DNA of 64,000 nucleotides, taken from the NCBI RefSeq assembly GCF_008123515.1, contig NZ_VSSR01000024.1, positions 62,001-126,000 of the forward strand, read 5' to 3'. Below, piece by piece: positions 25,612-34,033 of the stretch (the first letter of the stretch is position 1; every line of letters begins with the position of its first letter). The translations under genes and the position numbers were made by a program. Source of the stretch: Bradyrhizobium cytisi (GTDB lineage Bacteria > Pseudomonadota > Alphaproteobacteria > Rhizobiales > Xanthobacteraceae). The notes under the pieces were generated by a model. It was not told the DNA's origin. It ran no database searches and saw only the letters and a program-made list of their open reading frames with translations.

Positions 25612-27117
25612 ATGCGTTATGACAGCGTCATCATCGGCGGCGGATCAGCAGGCTGCGTCCTTGCCAACCGGCTCAGCGAAGCTTCGGCGCGCACCGTCCT
25701 GCTTCTCGAAGCGGGCGACGCGCCGCGCGCGACCGATTATCCGCCCGCGCTGGCCGATGCGGACAGGCTGGGCGGCGGCGCAGATTACGACTGGGGCTAC
25801 CGCAGCGAGCCCGGCCGTCTCGGTTGCACGATCGCCGCCCAGGCAGCACGAGTTCTCGGAGGCGGATCGGCGATCAATGCCGCGGTCGCAAAGCGGGCGC
25901 TGCCCGCGGACTTCGCCAGATGGCGGAAGCATGGTCTCCGAGACTGGGACTTCGCACAGGTCCTTGAATGCTATCGGGCGCTGGAGAATACGCCGACCGG
26001 CGCAGATGAATGGCATGGACGCTGCGGCCCATTTCCGATCCGTCAGCCCTCGCCCGCGGACGTCGCAACACCGCTCCGCGCTTTCGTCGAGGCCGGCAGG
26101 GAGGCAGGCTTCCACGCCATCGACGACTTCAACGGACCAGTGCAGCATGGCGTCGGCATCGATCCGATGAACGTCGTCGATGGCGTCCGCCAGAATACGG
26201 GCATCGTCTATCTGCCAGATAACGTGCGATCCCGCGCCAACTTGACGATACGCGGCGGCGTGATGGCTGATCGCATCGAGTTTGATGGCTCGCGTGCAAC
26301 CCGCCTCCGCCTCGCTGGCGGAGAAGCGGTCGAAGCCGATGTCTTCATTCTCTGCGCGGGCGTGTATGGCAGTCCGGCCATTCTCATGCGCTCCGGCATC
26401 GGCCCAGCGGGCGACCTCGAGAGACTTGGAATCGATGTGGTCGCGGACCTTCCTGTCGGGAGGAGGCTGCTCGACCATCCCTTTTACTACAATCGATATG
26501 CCCTGAAAGCCGAGGCTGGGAAGATGCATCCTGCCCGCGCCGCGACCATTTGGACGCGGTCCGCTGAGGCTGCTGACGGCGCGCTTGATCTCCAGGTCAC
26601 GGCGTCAAACTTTGAGGGCCCCGAGAGTCCGACGAGTCGCGGGCTTACGCTCGCTGTGGCCGTGACGGAACCGAAATCGGCCGGCACCCTCATGCTGAGA
26701 AGCCGCGACCCGCTCACGCCGCCGGTCATCGATTACAATCTCCTGGCTGATCCGAGCGACCGTCGCCGCATTGTCGAAGGATTTGGATTAGCCCGAAGAA
26801 TCGCTGGCTCAGCGCCGCTTGCCGAATTGATCGACCACGAACTTGTTCCTGGTGCCGAGATCATCGACGGTGCCGCAGCGTTACAGGCGATTGAGCGGGA
26901 GCTCGACACTTTTCATCATGGCTGCGGCACAGTAGCGATGGGGGGCAATCGCAATCCGAATGCCGTAGTCGACGGCGCAGGCCGCGTACGTCAGGTTGAG
27001 AGGCTTGGAGTGATCGATGCATCGATCTTCCCGGAGATTCCTTCGACGCCCACCAATCTCACGGTCATCATGCTGGCCGAACGTCTCGCGGCTGCCGCCG
27101 GCGATCTACTCCGATAG
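25612..27117 (+). CDS. GMC family FAD oxidoreductase
   Basis: 501 residues. It opens with SVIIGGGSAGCVLANRLSE, the FAD Rossmann motif, then ARVLGGGSAINAAV and SPAILMRSGIGP, which are the GMC signatures seen in choline and alcohol dehydrogenases. The C-terminal HHGCGTVAMG and IDASIFPEIPSTPTNLTVIM supply the active-site His/Asn region. No signal peptide. It probably oxidises a primary alcohol. It forms a tight two-gene unit with the epoxide-hydrolase-like gene. Confidence 0.92.
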   Translation: MRYDSVIIGGGSAGCVLANRLSEASARTVLLLEAGDAPRATDYPPALADADRLGGGADYDWGYRSEPGRLGCTIAAQAARVLGGGSAINAAVAKRALPADFARWRKHGLRDWDFAQVLECYRALENTPTGADEWHGRCGPFPIRQPSPADVATPLRAFVEAGREAGFHAIDDFNGPVQHGVGIDPMNVVDGVRQNTGIVYLPDNVRSRANLTIRGGVMADRIEFDGSRATRLRLAGGEAVEADVFILCAGVYGSPAILMRSGIGPAGDLERLGIDVVADLPVGRRLLDHPFYYNRYALKAEAGKMHPARAATIWTRSAEAADGALDLQVTASNFEGPESPTSRGLTLAVAVTEPKSAGTLMLRSRDPLTPPVIDYNLLADPSDRRRIVEGFGLARRIAGSAPLAELIDHELVPGAEIIDGAAALQAIERELDTFHHGCGTVAMGGNRNPNAVVDGAGRVRQVERLGVIDASIFPEIPSTPTNLTVIMLAERLAAAAGDLLR

Positions 27118-27205
27118 TGACGCGCCTTTGCCAGTCCGATGCCTCATTCAGTCGCTCGAAGCTCTCGCTCTGGGGGTTGAGGCTCGGCATCAACAAGCGA
27201 CAAAA

Positions 27206-27282
27206 TGGCGATCCCGGGAAGACTCGAACTTCCGACCTACGGTTTAGGAAACCGTCGCTCTATCCGGCTGAGCTACGGGACC
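27206..27282 (-). tRNA. tRNA-Arg (anticodon CCT)
   Basis: 77 nt read on the minus strand. The acceptor arm GGTCCCG pairs with CGGGATC with one G-T wobble, the anticodon stem ACGGT/ACCGT holds loop TTCCTAA with anticodon CCT, the T-arm has GTTCGAGTC, and CCA is encoded. It reads AGG codons. tRNA genes are frequent integration sites, but no integrase is nearby here. Confidence 0.95.
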
Positions 27283-27443
27283 GCGGAACCCGCTCGGCGG
27301 GTTCGGCCCCCTCATAGCAGAGCAGGATGCAGTTCGCCAGCCGCAAGGCGGGACCGGCAATCTGGCGCTCGGCTCATCGTAAACCTGCACTTGGCGGCTG
27401 TACAATCGGCTCCAAGCCCAAACTCTGGTTAGGAGCCGCCATC

Positions 27444-27793
27444 ATGATCGAGGGCATCAGCGCCATCACTCTCGCCATCCACGACATGCACCGTGCTGTG
27501 CAGTTCTACCGCTCGCTCGGATTCGAGATCCTGCACGGCGGTGAGGCTGCACTATTCACGAGCTTTCGCGCCGGCACGGGGTATCTCAATCTGACTGTGC
27601 AGCCGGACAAGCGCTGGTCCTGGTGGGGGCGCGTCATCTTCTACGTCGCCGACGTCGACGCGCTCTACGAGCGAGCGCTGGCAGCGGGATGGCAGCCGAG
27701 CACCACGCACGCGATGCCGAATGGGGCGAGCGCTACTTTCATCTCACTGACCTCGATGGTCACGAGCTCAGTTTTGCCCGGCCGTTGTCCTGA
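27444..27793 (+). pseudogene. VOC (glyoxalase-like) protein gene with a one-base frameshift
   Basis: It starts at the ATG at 27444 after AGGAG. The first 85 codons give a clear VOC domain (ITLAIHDMHRAVQFYRSLGFEIL, then LFTSFRAGTGYLNL). Near 27710 the frame changes: the original frame runs into a low-complexity tail ending at 27890, whereas the shifted frame continues with the family-typical RDAEWGERYFHLTDLDGHEL and ends in SFARPLS at the stop at 27791-27793. One missing base, probably in a CCA codon around 27710-27714, explains both. It is either a recent pseudogene or a sequencing error; intact it would be about 116 residues. Confidence 0.8.
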
Positions 27794-27920
27794 CCGGATG
27801 AGGCTGCCGCAATGTCGCTCAGCCTTAGTCTCAGCGCACTCGGCAATGTCCGCACCGAAACGCTGCGCGCGTTTTCGGCAGCAGATATGACAAAAGATCA
27901 TCGGCAGGATGCTCTGACGC

Positions 27921-29447
27921 TCAAGCCCGCGCGAGCGCACCGGCCGGCGCCTTCGCAGGAATGATACGGAAGGCACGACCCTCCTTCATCCACGCCGCGC
28001 GCTCGTCGCGCAGCAACGTGCGGCGAACCTTTCCGGAATCGTCGCGCGGCGGCGTGCTGACGATCTCGAAACTCTCGGGATGCTTGTAGCGGCTGAGCCT
28101 GTCTTTCAGGAAGTCCGCCATGCCGTCCGCAATCGCCTGACCGTCCGCGTTCGCCTCCGGCTCGATGATGGCGTGCACACGCTGGCCCAATTCCGGATCT
28201 GGCAAGCCCACCACCACGCAGGACCGCACGCCGGGACATTCGGAAACGGCGGCCTCGACCTCGGCGGGATAGATGTTGGCGCCACCGCGCAGCACCATGT
28301 CGGCCAAGCGGTCGCCGAGATAGAGATAGCCTTCGGCATCCAGCCTGCCGATATCGCCGAGCGATTCCCAGCCGTCGGCGCGACGCTTCGGCTCCGCACC
28401 GAGATAGTGGTAGGTGGCGTCCTTGCCGTCATTGTTGAGGAAGTAGATCTCACCGGTCTCCCCCGGCGCGACGTCGTTGCCGTCCTCGCCGATGATGCGG
28501 AGCTTCGCCGTCTCGCCGATCCTGCCGACCGAGCCCTTGTGCGCCAGCCACTCCGTGCCGGAGATGATGCAGGCGCCCTGCCGCTCGGTGCCGCCATAGA
28601 GCTCCCACACCCGCTCGGGCCCGAGCCAGGCGATCCAGTTCTCCTTGAGCCAGGGCGGCATCGGCGCCGCCATGTGGAACACAGTCTGCAGGCTCGACAC
28701 ATCGTAAGAATTACGGACGTTCTCCGGCAGTGCCCAGATCCGATGCATCATGGTCGGAACGAAATTGACCCATTGCACGCGCTCGCGCTCGATCTGCCGC
28801 AACGTCTCCTCGGCGTCGAACTTGACGAGGCCGGTGAGCTTGCCGCCGTAGAACAGCGCGTAATGTGACACGATGAACGGCGCATTGTGGTAGAGCGGGC
28901 CCGGATTGAGCAGTGAGGCGCCGAAAGGCATGTTGAGCGGCGGCGGTGTGACCGTGTCGACGACCGCAGGATTGTGGTCGAGGATCACCTTGGGACGGCC
29001 GGTCGAGCCGCCGCTGGTCATGGCCTTCCAGTAGCGCGCCACCGGCGGGTCGATCTGCTCGCCGGAAAAACCTTCCGGCACGAAATCCGCAGGCAGCCGG
29101 TTCGGCGCATTCCAGTCGGCCTCGCCGCCGACCACCAGCGCGGGCTTGAGAATCTCAAGCACGGCCGCGGCTTCGCCGCGCGGCAGCCGCCATGACAGCG
29201 AGGTCGGCGTCGCGCCGCATTTCCAGACCGCAAAGCTGGTCTCGAAGAACGCATTGCCGTTGGGCAATCCGATCGCGACGAAATCGCCGGGCTTGACGCC
29301 CTTTGCCGCAAATGCCCGCGCGCGCCGGTTGGCGCCACGCTCGAGCTGGTCCCAGGTCAGCCGATCCTGCCCATGCTGAACGGCGACGGTGCCTTCGGGT
29401 TTGCGTTGAGCGTACCAGCGCGGCACATCGGACAGGGGCAGCAGCAT
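27921..29447 (-). CDS. AMP-binding acyl-CoA synthetase
   Basis: 508 residues of the ANL superfamily. Motifs: MTSGGSTGRPKVILD (ATP loop, around residue 165), ELYGGTERQG (A5), LGDIGRLDAEGYLYLGDR (A7-A8) and the C-terminal DDSGKVRRTLLRDER with the catalytic Lys. It resembles CoA ligases for bulky acids such as bile-acid or cyclic acids. It stands alone on the minus strand, although acyl-CoA dehydrogenases and hydratases lie 6-10 kb away. Confidence 0.88.
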   Translation of the reverse strand: MLLPLSDVPRWYAQRKPEGTVAVQHGQDRLTWDQLERGANRRARAFAAKGVKPGDFVAIGLPNGNAFFETSFAVWKCGATPTSLSWRLPRGEAAAVLEILKPALVVGGEADWNAPNRLPADFVPEGFSGEQIDPPVARYWKAMTSGGSTGRPKVILDHNPAVVDTVTPPPLNMPFGASLLNPGPLYHNAPFIVSHYALFYGGKLTGLVKFDAEETLRQIERERVQWVNFVPTMMHRIWALPENVRNSYDVSSLQTVFHMAAPMPPWLKENWIAWLGPERVWELYGGTERQGACIISGTEWLAHKGSVGRIGETAKLRIIGEDGNDVAPGETGEIYFLNNDGKDATYHYLGAEPKRRADGWESLGDIGRLDAEGYLYLGDRLADMVLRGGANIYPAEVEAAVSECPGVRSCVVVGLPDPELGQRVHAIIEPEANADGQAIADGMADFLKDRLSRYKHPESFEIVSTPPRDDSGKVRRTLLRDERAAWMKEGRAFRIIPAKAPAGALARA

Positions 29448-29527
29448 CAGGCGTTTCCACTTCGTCTTCTTGGCGTCGCCTCAGGATGAGGTGCCCGCGC
29501 GACGAAGTGTAACAGCAGCAGCTGGAC

Positions 29528-29587
29528 CTTCAAGGCGCAAGCCTTCAAAGCACAAGCATTCAAAGCACAAGCATTCAAAGCGCTCGC
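29528..29587. repeat. Tandem repeat, four 15-bp units
   Basis: Units CTTCAAGGCGCAAGC, CTTCAAAGCACAAGC, ATTCAAAGCACAAGC and ATTCAAAGCGCTCGC follow without gaps. The array lies between the acyl-CoA synthetase start and the 3' end of the secreted hydrolase gene, ending one base before that gene's stop codon. A 15-bp period keeps frame if read as protein, but no gene uses it. Confidence 0.85.
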
Positions 29588-29588
29588 A

Positions 29589-30617
29589 TCAGCGCTCCGC
29601 GCCACAGCCTGGAATATCGAACAGCGCCGCAAGCCCGCATTTCGAGGTCAGCATCTTGTCGCCGTCATGGCCGACGCCGGCGACATCCCACACGCGATGA
29701 TTGGGCGTGCCGTGATCGCGCTTGGCTATCGCGTCCACATAGGCGTGGCCGCGGGCGTAGCGATAGGGACCCTGCGCCTTGGCCATGCAGCTCTTGTCCA
29801 GCGCAGGATGCTCCGGATTGGTGTCCAGGGTGCCGAGCAGGTAGATCACGTCACGGTCGACATAGCGCTGCTCAAGCGCGGCCGGCGTCGCATCGGCAAG
29901 GTAGGGCGGACGCTCGTCCATGCCGTATTTCCAATTATTGTAGCCCGAGCAGGATGCGGCGATGGCAGGCACCGGCCGCTCCGCGCTGAAATACGCATAG
30001 GACGAGGGGTTGGCGACGACGTAGCGGACGTCGATGTGCTGACGCGACAGCATCGCCTCGCCCTTGCCGGCAATGGCATAACGCTGCGCGACCTGGCCGC
30101 CGCCGGAATGACCGGCGACCACGACCTGCTTCAGGTTCGGGAAGATGCGCCGGTCGGAGAGCTTTGCCAGGATCGCGTCGAGCGCCTCGAAGGAGGACAC
30201 CGGGTTCGGAGCAAGCGCGCCATCGCCGCCTTCCCAACCTTCCAATGACCAGCGCAGCGTATCCGCGGGCAGCTTGTGCGCCTCGATATCGATCTCAGCC
30301 AAAAACTGCGGGACGATCATCAGCGCGCTCTTGCCATCGTCCCCTGCCGCGACCTGCGCGGTATGGGCTGACATATAATATTCGTCGGCATTACGCAGGC
30401 GTCCGTGCAGCACGATGATTGCGCGCGAGATCGCCGGCAGCGGTATCGACCAGTCGCTGGAGAGATAGAGCGGTAACATCCCCTGGCCGCCGACCGCCAG
30501 CCGCGCATCGGCAACAACCTTCACGGGCTTGCGGTTCGGTGCATCCTCGTCGGCGGCGAGCGCGCGGCCACAAGCCAGCGACAATGCGATTGCGGCGAAA
30601 CAGCTCAGCGCTCTCAT
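29589..30617 (-). CDS. Secreted alpha/beta hydrolase-like protein
   Basis: 342 residues from the ATG at 30617; another ATG at 30626 with GGAAGG upstream is equally possible. A signal peptide MRALSCFAAIALSLACGRALAAD directs it to the periplasm, with a short conserved-looking N-terminus after it. IIVLHGRLRNADEY supplies the oxyanion strand, VVVAGHSGGGQVAQRY the nucleophile Ser elbow, and GVGHDGDKM a candidate catalytic His. Several Cys (CSGYN, KSCMAK, SKCGL, PGCGA) may form disulfides. Substrate unknown; it resembles poorly characterised rhizobial proteins. Confidence 0.82.
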   Translation of the reverse strand: MRALSCFAAIALSLACGRALAADEDAPNRKPVKVVADARLAVGGQGMLPLYLSSDWSIPLPAISRAIIVLHGRLRNADEYYMSAHTAQVAAGDDGKSALMIVPQFLAEIDIEAHKLPADTLRWSLEGWEGGDGALAPNPVSSFEALDAILAKLSDRRIFPNLKQVVVAGHSGGGQVAQRYAIAGKGEAMLSRQHIDVRYVVANPSSYAYFSAERPVPAIAASCSGYNNWKYGMDERPPYLADATPAALEQRYVDRDVIYLLGTLDTNPEHPALDKSCMAKAQGPYRYARGHAYVDAIAKRDHGTPNHRVWDVAGVGHDGDKMLTSKCGLAALFDIPGCGAER

Positions 30618-30826
30618 GATGAACATTTCCCTTCCAGCTCGAACCGATAAAACTCTAAGCGCATCATGTGCCGCTCGGCTGTGACTCCCGCGCCACGTCA
30701 AGCAAAAAATGTCAGCAACCCAGCCGTGAATTTCCCGGGTTCCACGGGTGACAAGGCGGCGATAATGGAGCAAAAATCAGGCCCGACTCAGTTTGGGTTG
30801 AGTTTTACAGGGAACGCTCTCGTAGA

Positions 30827-31435
30827 ATGTCGGACCTAGTTGCATCGCGTCGTGCGGCGCTGTTTGTCGTTGCCGCAGCAGGATTTTTCCTGCTGATCGC
30901 GTCGCATGCCCACGCGCAATGGTGGAAGCGCGCGCCGGTTGACTTCGAGGAATGCGCCGACGCTGCCGAAAAATCCGCGACCAAGGCCGAGAAGACCGCA
31001 GCGCTTGCCGACTGCAACGCAAAATTCGCCGGCCGGCGCAAGGCGGGCGGCGGCTACACCTATTACGACTTCCTCCAGGACCGCACCTTCGACATCGCCG
31101 GGCCGAACCCGACGCCGGAGGAGCAGAAGAAGATCGACGAATCCTACACCGCCTATCTCGCCAATCAGCGCCGCAGCAATGAAGCGGCCCAGGCCACGGC
31201 ACGGCAGCAGCGCGAGCAGCAGGAACAACAGGTGCAGCAGCTTCAGCAGGTCGCACTGCGAACCGAGGCCGAGCGCGTGCCCGTGCCCGTGGAACGGCCG
31301 AAGGTGCTGCGACAGAAGGGCGCGCCCTGCACCAAGGGATCGTTCTCCTGCGAATGGCCGCGGCTGTCGGAAAGCCTGAGCGATCTGAAGAGGCTGTTCA
31401 GCCCGACGCCGAGCAAGCCGGCGAAGAAGGGCTGA
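30827..31435 (+). CDS. Hypothetical secreted protein with Gln-rich coiled coil
   Basis: 202 residues. A signal peptide or membrane anchor (ALFVVAAAGFFLLIASHAHAQ) precedes a Cys-containing helical segment EECADAAEKSATKAEK, then AGGGYTYYDFLQDRTFDIAGPNPTPEEQ. Residues about 115-145 are Gln/Glu/Arg-rich and likely coiled coil. Cys recurs in APCTKGSFSCEWP. I do not recognise the family; the even codon usage and typical secretion signal support a real gene. It ends before a palindromic repeat. Confidence 0.75.
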   Translation: MSDLVASRRAALFVVAAAGFFLLIASHAHAQWWKRAPVDFEECADAAEKSATKAEKTAALADCNAKFAGRRKAGGGYTYYDFLQDRTFDIAGPNPTPEEQKKIDESYTAYLANQRRSNEAAQATARQQREQQEQQVQQLQQVALRTEAERVPVPVERPKVLRQKGAPCTKGSFSCEWPRLSESLSDLKRLFSPTPSKPAKKG

Positions 31436-31443
31436 GGCACAGC

Positions 31444-31523
31444 CGTCATTGCGAGCACAGCGAAGCAATCCAGAGTCTTCCCGCGGAGGCAGCCTGGATT
31501 GCTTCGCTGCGCTCGCAATGACG
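31444..31523. repeat. Palindromic repeat, GTCATTGCGAGCGCAGCGAAGC family
   Basis: Ends CGTCATTGCGAGCACAGCG and CGCTGCGCTCGCAATGACG pair, with an inner AAGCAATCCAG/CTGGATTGCTT pair. It lies between the 3' end of the coiled-coil protein gene and the converging small secreted protein gene. Confidence 0.9.
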
Positions 31524-31586
31524 ACGTTGATACAGTCGTGAGCTATCCTGGCACCGTTATCCGGTTAAGGCTGAGAATGCCGTTCC

Positions 31587-31802
31587 TTAATTCGTATGCT
31601 TCTTCCTGCTATGCTTGGGTGACGTAACCGGAGGATTCCCCGGAGCCTGTACTGTCGGCGGATTGCCCAACGCCGACCGGCTCTCCTTCAAGCGCGCGTC
31701 ATAGCCCGGGGAATTCGTGACGGTCGGCGGCCGGGCCTCAGCAAATGTGACGGCACCGCATAGCGCGATCAGCGCGAGCCCCAACATCAGCACATACTTC
31801 AT
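31587..31802 (-). CDS. Small secreted hypothetical protein
   Basis: 71 residues with a clear signal peptide (MKYVLMLGLALIALCGAVTF, cleavage near AEA-R) and a Pro/Asn/Lys-rich mature part of about 48 residues ending in a basic tail KHSRKKHTN. A GGAG lies before the start. The stop of the ketopantoate-reductase-like gene upstream is 12 bp away, so they may be co-transcribed. No known family recognised. Confidence 0.65.
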   Translation of the reverse strand: MKYVLMLGLALIALCGAVTFAEARPPTVTNSPGYDARLKESRSALGNPPTVQAPGNPPVTSPKHSRKKHTN

Positions 31803-31814
31803 CGCGCTCCTCCA

Positions 31815-32819
31815 TCAACCGGCACGTATCTGCTGCGGTGAGAGTCCCGGCGGGCCCTTGCCGGCGGTTTCGGCCTGCTTGATCAGCGCAACAATGCGGC
31901 GCATCAGCGGCGTATCGACATTATTCTGCTCGGCCAGGGCAATGACCGCCCCCTGGAGATAGTCAATCTCGGTCTTGCGGCCCTGCTTCAGATCCTGCCA
32001 CATCGAGGAGCGCGCCTCGGGATCGATCTTCATCGTCCGCCCCAGGATCGCGTTGAAGATCATGTCGGGCAATCTCAGCAAGCTCGGCGTCCAGTTCGGC
32101 GGGATTGGCGTTGCCGAGGCCGGCGTGATGCCGGCGGCCTTTAGCGCGGCCAGACCTTCCGCCATCTGGTCGGCGAACAGTCTTCGCCAGTCCCGGTTCG
32201 CCAATTGCGCAGCGAGCGGCATGTCGGACAGGGCGCTGAGCGCGTTGTTCAAGTTGATGATCAGCTTGCCCCATTGCACGCCGGCGATGTCGCGGCTTGC
32301 GCGCAAATTAAGCCCCGGCACAGACATCGCCGCCGCCGTGTTGTCCGCATCTTCACCGACATGGATGTCGCCGGAGCTCGAGCGATGGAAACGTCCTTCC
32401 CCCATTGCCACCACATTGAACGGCACCATGCCGGCAAGCACGCGCCGGCCACCGAGCCGCTCTTGCAGCACGGCGACATTGCCGACACCGTTCTGCAACG
32501 ACACGATGACGGCATCCTGAGGCGCGTGCTGCGCGATCTGGTCCGCGACCTCTGCCGTGTCGGCGCTCTTGACCGTGACCAGCACGATGCCGGCGCTGTG
32601 GAAGATTGCGGGATCTTCCGACAGCGCGAGCCGGCCCGCATCCAGCTTCTTCTCAGCACCGTCGAAATCCGTCAGCCGCAGGCCGAACCGCTCGATCTCG
32701 GTCTTCACCCACGGCCGCACCAGCATTGCGACCCGACGGTCGGCAGCCGCCAGCTGGCCTCCGACAAAACAGCCGATGGCGCCCGCCCCGGCCACCACGA
32801 TCGATCGATCCGTAACCAC
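31815..32819 (-). CDS. 2-dehydropantoate 2-reductase family protein (second paralogue)
   Basis: 334 residues from a GTG at 32819, eight bases after GGGAG; the frame is open further upstream but without protein character. The N-terminus SIVVAGAGAIGCFVGGQLAA is the NADP Rossmann motif, WGKLIINLNNALSAL the KxxN segment, and the C-terminal RKTEIDYLQGAVIALAE the usual dimerisation helix with the conserved Glu-Ile-Asp. It fits ApbA/PanE enzymes better than the copy at 10611 in having the NGxxG... end, but either could be the pantothenate enzyme. Confidence 0.88.
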   Translation of the reverse strand: MVTDRSIVVAGAGAIGCFVGGQLAAADRRVAMLVRPWVKTEIERFGLRLTDFDGAEKKLDAGRLALSEDPAIFHSAGIVLVTVKSADTAEVADQIAQHAPQDAVIVSLQNGVGNVAVLQERLGGRRVLAGMVPFNVVAMGEGRFHRSSSGDIHVGEDADNTAAAMSVPGLNLRASRDIAGVQWGKLIINLNNALSALSDMPLAAQLANRDWRRLFADQMAEGLAALKAAGITPASATPIPPNWTPSLLRLPDMIFNAILGRTMKIDPEARSSMWQDLKQGRKTEIDYLQGAVIALAEQNNVDTPLMRRIVALIKQAETAGKGPPGLSPQQIRAG

Positions 32820-32962
32820 CTGGCCTGCTCCCTGAATGACCGGCCCTCGATAGCAGAGCTGACGCCGGCTGCCCATCGCCCGGTTGCGGCGCAATCGCCT
32901 TGTAACCGTCATGAGAGCCTCATATGTTTTGGAAAGGGGCTTGTTACCGGCAGGAGAACGCC

Positions 32963-33571
32963 ATGGGTTTACTCGACGTCCTCAACGGCATGCAGAATGG
33001 CCCGCGCGGCCCAAGCGCGCCGAGTTCACAATCCTCATCCAGCGGCGGCATGTCGCCCATGACCATGGCGATCCTTGGTCTGCTCGCCTGGAAGACTTTC
33101 AAGCATTTGACGGCGGGCCAGCCAGGCGCAGCGCCGCAGACGGCGCCGGCCTCTATGCCACCGGTGAATGCGGGCCCGGGCGGAGGCCTGGGTGGCGCGC
33201 TTGGTGGTGCTCTTGGCGGAGGCGGCGGCCTCGGTGACGTGCTCAAGGGTGGCCTCGGCGGCCTGCTCGCGGGCGGCGCGGCCGGCAGCGTGCTGAGCGG
33301 CGGGCTTGGCGATCTCCTCAACCAGCTCCAGCAGGGCGGCCACGGCGAGACCGCGAACACCTGGGTCGGCAAGGGCGAGAACAAGCCGATTGCACCCGGC
33401 GATCTCGCCAACGCACTCGGCGCCGACCAGATCCAAAGCCTCTCCGCCCAAAGCGGCCTGTCGCGCGACGAGCTGCTCTCCGGCCTCAGCCAGTATCTGC
33501 CGCAGGTGATCGACCACCTGACGCCGGACGGACGGTTGCCGACCGAGAACGAGATCTCAGACAGAGTCTGA
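32963..33571 (+). CDS. YidB family protein (DUF937)
   Basis: 202 residues from the ATG at 32963 after AGGAG. A hydrophobic segment MTMAILGLLAWKTFKHL is followed by a very Gly-rich stretch (about residues 75-110, repeated GGLGG/GALGG units) and the conserved C-terminal half GGHGETANTWVGKGENKPI with the QIQSLSAQSGLSRDELL helix. The family is widespread in proteobacteria with no proven function. The gene is followed 28 bp later by a stress membrane protein on the same strand. Confidence 0.88.
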   Translation: MGLLDVLNGMQNGPRGPSAPSSQSSSSGGMSPMTMAILGLLAWKTFKHLTAGQPGAAPQTAPASMPPVNAGPGGGLGGALGGALGGGGGLGDVLKGGLGGLLAGGAAGSVLSGGLGDLLNQLQQGGHGETANTWVGKGENKPIAPGDLANALGADQIQSLSAQSGLSRDELLSGLSQYLPQVIDHLTPDGRLPTENEISDRV

Positions 33572-33599
33572 TTTTAGTCAAACCGAGGGGAGCACTGAC

Positions 33600-33872
33600 A
33601 TGAGCATGGGCGGCATCTTGTGGATCATCGTCGTCGGCTTCATCGCCGGCCTCATCGCGCGCTGGCTGGCGCCGGGGCCGAACAACCCGTCAGGCTTCAT
33701 CCTGACCACCATCCTCGGCATCGTCGGTGCGTTTCTGGCGACCTTCGTCGGCCAGGCCATCGGCCATTACAGCCCGGATCAAGGCGCCGGATTCATCATG
33801 GCCACGATCGGTGCCGTGGTAGTGCTATTCATCTGGCACCGGCTGGTGGCGAGCGGCGTGATCAAGGGGTGA
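33600..33872 (+). CDS. GlsB/YeaQ/YmgE family stress-response membrane protein
   Basis: 90 residues with three hydrophobic segments: ILWIIVVGFIAGLIARWLAPG, a middle TTILGIVGAFLATFVGQAIG and a last FIMATIGAVVVLFIWHRLV. The GP-N-P-G turn after the first helix is typical. The family sits in the inner membrane and is linked to stationary-phase and stress response. It is probably co-transcribed with the YidB-like gene. Confidence 0.9.
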   Translation: MSMGGILWIIVVGFIAGLIARWLAPGPNNPSGFILTTILGIVGAFLATFVGQAIGHYSPDQGAGFIMATIGAVVVLFIWHRLVASGVIKG

Positions 33873-33914
33873 CGGCGCAAGCCGTTGCGTGAGGAAACTC
33901 GTCTGCCTCCTCAT

Positions 33915-34031
33915 CGTCATTGCGAGGAGCCCGCGACAAAATTGCGAAGCAATTTTGCGCTGGTGCGACGAAGCAATCCAGACTGTTTCCGTGGAGGAAT
34001 TCTGGATTGCTTCGCTTCGCTCGCAATGACG
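33915..34031. repeat. Palindromic repeat, GTCATTGCGAGC family, with insertion
   Basis: Ends CGTCATTGCGAGGAGC and GCTCGCAATGACG pair, inner arms GAAGCAATCCAGA and TCTGGATTGCTTC also pair. This copy carries about 35 extra bases in its left arm compared with those at 4521 and 41271. It lies between converging gene ends. Confidence 0.87.
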
Positions 34032-34033
34032 AG

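Noticed and set aside
27327..27890. 187-residue protein reading through the VOC gene from an upstream start
   Set aside because: The tail after the frame break is not family-like, and the upstream 39 codons have no ribosome-binding site; the frameshifted model is better supported.
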